Positions 6,386 to 9,157 of a stretch of 9,157 bases of DNA are shown here, piece by piece. The first letter of the stretch is position 1, and every line of letters begins with the position of its first letter. The DNA comes from an uncultured Alphaproteobacteria bacterium (GTDB lineage Bacteria > Pseudomonadota > Alphaproteobacteria > Caulobacterales > Caulobacteraceae). Under the pieces are notes generated by a model that worked only from the letters and a program-made list of their open reading frames with translations, ran no database searches and had not been told where the DNA came from. A program made the translations under genes and the position numbers. The stretch covers positions 1 through 9,157 of the forward strand of contig CAIZKE010000249.1 in NCBI GenBank assembly GCA_903933475.1. The letters run 5' to 3'.

Positions 6386-7789
6386 ATGGCGACCGAGCGG
6401 CGGCTGTATGTGGGGCCAAGCCTGCGCAGGCTGAGGCGGGACCTGGGCCTGACCCAGGCAGATATGGCCGAGGACCTCCAGGTCTCTGCCTCCTACATCG
6501 CCCTCCTGGAGCGCAACCACCGGCCCCTCAGCGCTGAAATGCTGGTGCGCCTGGCCCAGACCTACCGGCTGGACGTCGCCGCGCTTGCGGCGGAGGGCGG
6601 GAACGACTCCGCCCGGCTCCAGTCGACCCTGCGTGATCCCATGTTCGCCGGAATCGAGCTGAAGGCCCTTGAGGTGGCCGACGCCGCCGCCAACTTCCCG
6701 GGAGTCACCGAGGCCTTCCTTCGGCTCTACACCGCCTACCGCGAGGAGCAGTTGGCTCTCGCCGACCGCAGTGCCGACCAGAGGGACGCCGCCGACTCCG
6801 CAGATCCCGTCGCCGAGTCCCGCCGCTTCCTGGCCGCCCGCCGTAACAGCTTCCCAGGACTGGATGACGCCGCCGAACGGCTGGCCCAGGCCGTGGCGGG
6901 CAATGAGGGCCTGGCGGGCCACCTGAAGGCGCAACATGGCCTGCGGGTACGCCGCCTGCCGCCGGATGTCATGACCGGCGCCACCCGGCGGCTGGATCGT
7001 CACCGGCGGGAAGTCCTGCTGGACGATACCCTCGACAGCGCCAGCCAGTCCTTCCAGCTGGCCCTGCAGACGGCCTATCTCGAGCTTGAGACCGAGATCG
7101 GCGAGGTGCTGGCGGCGGGCGCCTTCGAGACCGAAGGCGGCCTGCGCCTGACCCGTCGAGCCCTGGCGAGCTACGCCGCCGCGGCCCTGTTGATGCCCTA
7201 CACCGCCTTCGCCCGGGCCGCCGAGTCCCGGCGCTACGACGTGGAGGCCCTGGGTCGCCAGTTCGGGGCCAGCTTCGAGCAGACCGCCCACCGGCTGACC
7301 ACCCTGCAGAAGCCTGGCCAGGAGCGGGTCCCCTTCTTCTTCATCCGGGTCGACGAGGCCGGGAACGTCTCCAAGCGGCTGGATGGCGCAGGCTTTCCCT
7401 TTGCCCGGCATGGTGGGGGCTGCCCCCTCTGGAGCGTCCACCAGGCCTTCCGGACCCCGCGCCAGATTGTCACCCAATGGCTGGAGCTCCCCGACGGCCA
7501 GAAATTCTTCTCCATTGCGCGGACCGTCACTGCCGGAGGCGGTGGCTTCGCCGCGCCGCGGATCGAGCGGGCCATCGCCCTGGGCTGCGCGGAGGAACAC
7601 GCCCATCGGCTGGTCTACGCCCAGGACCACCGGGACGGAGGCCCGGACCAGGCCACGCCCATCGGGGTGACCTGCCGGCTCTGCCACCGGGCAGACTGCG
7701 CCGCCCGCTCAGCCCCGCCCATCGGCCGCCAGATCCTGCCGGACGACTACCGCAGGACCCTGGCGCCCTTCGGGTTTTCGGATGCCTGA
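6386..7789 (+). CDS. XRE/ScfR-family (RamB-like) transcriptional regulator
   Basis: A 467-residue cytoplasmic DNA-binding regulator of the short-chain fatty acyl-CoA regulator (ScfR) family, which includes RamB, PccR and MccR and controls acetate and propionate assimilation genes. Residues 11-66 are an XRE-type helix-turn-helix (LRRLRRDLGLTQADMAEDLQ, then SASYIALLERNHRPLS). About 150-300 correspond to the ImmA/IrrE-like domain (DUF955), but the HExxH zinc-protease motif is absent; the matching helix reads FQLALQTAYLELE (223-235). Residues from about 315 on form the DUF2083-type C-terminal domain, with conserved GGGCPLWSVHQAF (343-355), FFSIART (374-380), IALGCAEEHA (397-406) and the Cys-rich CRLCHRADC (430-438). 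C346, C401, C430, C433 and C438 could bind metal or sense redox state. The ATG at 6386 gives the family's usual N-terminus; there is no good Shine-Dalgarno at normal distance. Between divergent aceA and downstream glcB it probably controls both and itself; whether it activates or represses cannot be told from sequence. Confidence 0.93.
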   Translation: MATERRLYVGPSLRRLRRDLGLTQADMAEDLQVSASYIALLERNHRPLSAEMLVRLAQTYRLDVAALAAEGGNDSARLQSTLRDPMFAGIELKALEVADAAANFPGVTEAFLRLYTAYREEQLALADRSADQRDAADSADPVAESRRFLAARRNSFPGLDDAAERLAQAVAGNEGLAGHLKAQHGLRVRRLPPDVMTGATRRLDRHRREVLLDDTLDSASQSFQLALQTAYLELETEIGEVLAAGAFETEGGLRLTRRALASYAAAALLMPYTAFARAAESRRYDVEALGRQFGASFEQTAHRLTTLQKPGQERVPFFFIRVDEAGNVSKRLDGAGFPFARHGGGCPLWSVHQAFRTPRQIVTQWLELPDGQKFFSIARTVTAGGGGFAAPRIERAIALGCAEEHAHRLVYAQDHRDGGPDQATPIGVTCRLCHRADCAARSAPPIGRQILPDDYRRTLAPFGFSDA

Positions 7790-7919
7790 TTCCAGGGCCT
7801 GAGGGGCCCGCCCCCCATTGAAGCCCTTCGCTGCCCAGAGTATGGGGGCGCCGCTGCGGCAGGCTCTGCAGCCGCGCCCGGGCGCCTGTCGGCGGCCCGA
7901 TCTGAAAGGTCGGAATGTC
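7790..7919 (+). promoter_or_regulatory. Structured leader between regulator and glcB
   Basis: This 130-bp gap is crowded with inverted repeats: GGGCC/GGCCC (7795-7809), CCCCCAT/ATGGGGG (7812-7818 with 7842-7848, 23-nt loop), GCCGC-T-GCGGC (7850-7860), GGCT-N4-AGCC just beyond, and the palindrome GCGCCCGGGCGC (7874-7885). None is followed by a T-run, so none is a clear intrinsic terminator; glcB may be read through from the regulator or have its own promoter here. No promoter hexamers stand out. Confidence 0.45.
7874..7885. repeat. 12-bp perfect palindrome GCGCCCGGGCGC (copy 2)
   Basis: Identical to the palindrome at 3654-3665; the shared identity extends by one further C. It lies 34 nt upstream of the glcB start codon. 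Confidence 0.4.
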
Positions 7920-9157
7920 ATGAAGGTCAGCACATCCCTCGCTGTTGCGGATCTCCTGCACGCCTTCGTCGAACAGGAACTCCTGCCCGGATCCGGTGTC
8001 GCCCCGGCCGCCTTCTGGACGGCACTGGAAAGCCTCCTGAAGGACTTCCAGCCCCGAAACGGGGCCCTGTTGGAGCGCCGCGACGACCTGCAGGCGCAGA
8101 TTGATGCCTGGTGGAAGGACCGCCAGGGCCAGCCCTTTGATCTCGCCGCCCAGACCGCGTTCCTGACCCGGATCGGCTATCTCCTGCCGGAGCCCCGTCC
8201 CTTCACCCTCGGCACCGGGAACATCGACCCCGAAATCGCCAGCATCGCCGGCCCCCAGCTGGTGGTCCCGGTTTCGAACGGCCGGTACGCCCTGAATGCC
8301 GCCAACGCCCGCTGGGGCAGCCTGTACGACGCCCTTTACGGCACCGACGCCCTGGAGCCGCCGACAGGAGGCAAGGGCTATGACCCGGCCCGGGGCGCCA
8401 AGGTGATCGCCTACGCCCGGGGCGTGCTGGACCGCGCCGCGGCCCTGGCCGGGGCCTCCCACGCGGACGCCGCAGGCTATGCCATCGTGGGCGATGCCCT
8501 CTCCGTGACACTGGCTTCCGGGGCGAAGGCGGCACTGGCCGATCCGTCGCAGCTGGCGGGCTGGCGCGGCGCACCAGACGCGCCCTCCGCCGTCCTCCTG
8601 AAGCACAACGGCCTGCACCTGGAGATCCAGGTCGACCGGACCCACAATATCGGCAAGGACGATGCCGCCGGGGTGGCGGACGTCCTGATGGAATCGGCCC
8701 TTACCGCCATCCAGGACTGCGAGGACTCGGTGGCCGCCGTGGACGCCGAGGACAAGACGGGCGTCTACCGCAACTGGCTGGGCCTGATGCGCGGCGACCT
8801 GACCGTGGCTTTCGAAAAGGGCGGACGCACCGAGACGCGCCGGCTCGACGAGGACCGGCGCTATTCGGCTCCCGGCGACGGCGAGGTGGTGCTGCGCGGC
8901 CGCTCCCTGATGCTGGTGCGCAATGTCGGCCACCACATGCTGACGGACATGGTCACCCTGGACGGTGCCCCGGTCTACGAGTCCGCTGTCGACGCCCTGA
9001 TCACCGTGGCCGCCGCCCTCCACGACCTGAACGGCGCCCGCCTCAACAGCCCGGCCGGATCGGTCTATGTCGTGAAGCCGAAGATGCACGGGCCGGACGA
9101 GGTCGCCCTGGCGGTGAGCCTGTTCGACCAGGTGGAGGACGCCCTCGGCCTGGCCCG
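7920..9157 (+). CDS. glcB: Malate synthase G (C-terminal part beyond window)
   Basis: Condenses glyoxylate with acetyl-CoA to malate, the second glyoxylate-shunt step, in the cytoplasm with Mg2+. The first 412 residues are present of a family length near 720 (E. coli GlcB is 723), so about 57% of the gene is seen. Family features in order: the N-terminal FVEQELLPGSGV (16-27) and AFWTALESLLKDFQPRN (31-47), the GTGNIDPEIASIAGPQLVVP stretch (98-117), KHNGLHLEIQVDR (228-240), SALTAIQDCEDSVAAVDAED (259-278), RSLMLVRNVGHHMLTDMV (328-345), where R334 fits the glyoxylate-binding Arg338 of E. coli, and SVYVVKPKMHGPDEVA (381-396). The metal ligands and catalytic Asp lie beyond the edge. The ATG at 7920 fits the family start. 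AAAGG (7905-7909) lies 10 nt away, and a two-codon ATG-TCA-TGA frame overlaps the start. Same direction as the regulator, 130 nt downstream. Confidence 0.97.
   Translation, partial: MKVSTSLAVADLLHAFVEQELLPGSGVAPAAFWTALESLLKDFQPRNGALLERRDDLQAQIDAWWKDRQGQPFDLAAQTAFLTRIGYLLPEPRPFTLGTGNIDPEIASIAGPQLVVPVSNGRYALNAANARWGSLYDALYGTDALEPPTGGKGYDPARGAKVIAYARGVLDRAAALAGASHADAAGYAIVGDALSVTLASGAKAALADPSQLAGWRGAPDAPSAVLLKHNGLHLEIQVDRTHNIGKDDAAGVADVLMESALTAIQDCEDSVAAVDAEDKTGVYRNWLGLMRGDLTVAFEKGGRTETRRLDEDRRYSAPGDGEVVLRGRSLMLVRNVGHHMLTDMVTLDGAPVYESAVDALITVAAALHDLNGARLNSPAGSVYVVKPKMHGPDEVALAVSLFDQVEDALGLA

Noticed and set aside
6332..7687. 451-codon minus-strand open frame opposite the regulator
   Set aside because: Complementary to a well-supported regulator gene; its translation is low-complexity Gly/Gln/Ala-rich with no recognisable domain.
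7527..9089. 520-codon minus-strand open frame opposite glcB and the end of the regulator
   Set aside because: It spans two well-recognised genes on the other strand, shows no family motif and reflects GC-rich codon bias.
1..9157. Defence island, prophage, transposon or CRISPR content
   Set aside because: No transposase, integrase, phage, toxin-antitoxin or Cas-like coding sequence and no regularly spaced repeats were seen; the genes are ordinary metabolic, transport and regulatory ones.

Overview
The window is a GC-rich (roughly two-thirds G+C) bacterial chromosome segment. Its genes resemble Alphaproteobacteria, most likely Caulobacterales (Caulobacter/Phenylobacterium-like). Pointers are the TonB-dependent receptor with a TonB box reading EVVVTAQKR, the Pseudomonas-type long isocitrate lyase, the ScfR/RamB-type regulator and the many GANTC (CcrM-type) sites. 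The taxonomic call is an inference from gene style, not from a marker gene.

Left part (1-3031, minus strand): the 5' 236 codons of an enoyl-CoA hydratase/isomerase family gene run off the left edge. Upstream of it on the same strand, behind a strong hairpin terminator, is a complete 728-residue TonB-dependent outer-membrane receptor with a signal peptide. Middle part (3032-4556, plus strand): a 204-bp regulatory gap contains a perfect DnaA-box 9-mer and three GANTC sites. It is followed by the 3' half of a DsbA-like oxidoreductase gene that has lost its catalytic N-terminal half (probable pseudogene), then a complete exported methyltransferase-fold protein with a Tat-like signal peptide. A 12-bp-stem terminator closes this part and also serves the convergent isocitrate lyase gene.

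Right part (4624-9157): a glyoxylate-shunt locus. aceA (isocitrate lyase, minus strand) is divergent from an XRE/ScfR-family regulator (plus strand), which is followed in the same direction by glcB (malate synthase G, cut by the right edge after 412 residues). Isocitrate lyase splits isocitrate to succinate and glyoxylate, and malate synthase condenses glyoxylate with acetyl-CoA to malate, so together they allow growth on acetate and fatty acids. The regulator between them is of the family known to respond to short-chain acyl-CoA status and is the obvious candidate to control both. The aceA/regulator gap contains an AT-rich island with tandem direct repeats, a plausible operator, plus a tandem pair of GANTC sites.

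I see no mobile element, CRISPR array, tRNA, rRNA or defence cassette, and nothing that amounts to a wholly new system. The points most worth a second look are the candidate operator and unusual translation-start arrangements of the glyoxylate locus, the exported methyltransferase, the decapitated DsbA-like gene and the DnaA box beside it.
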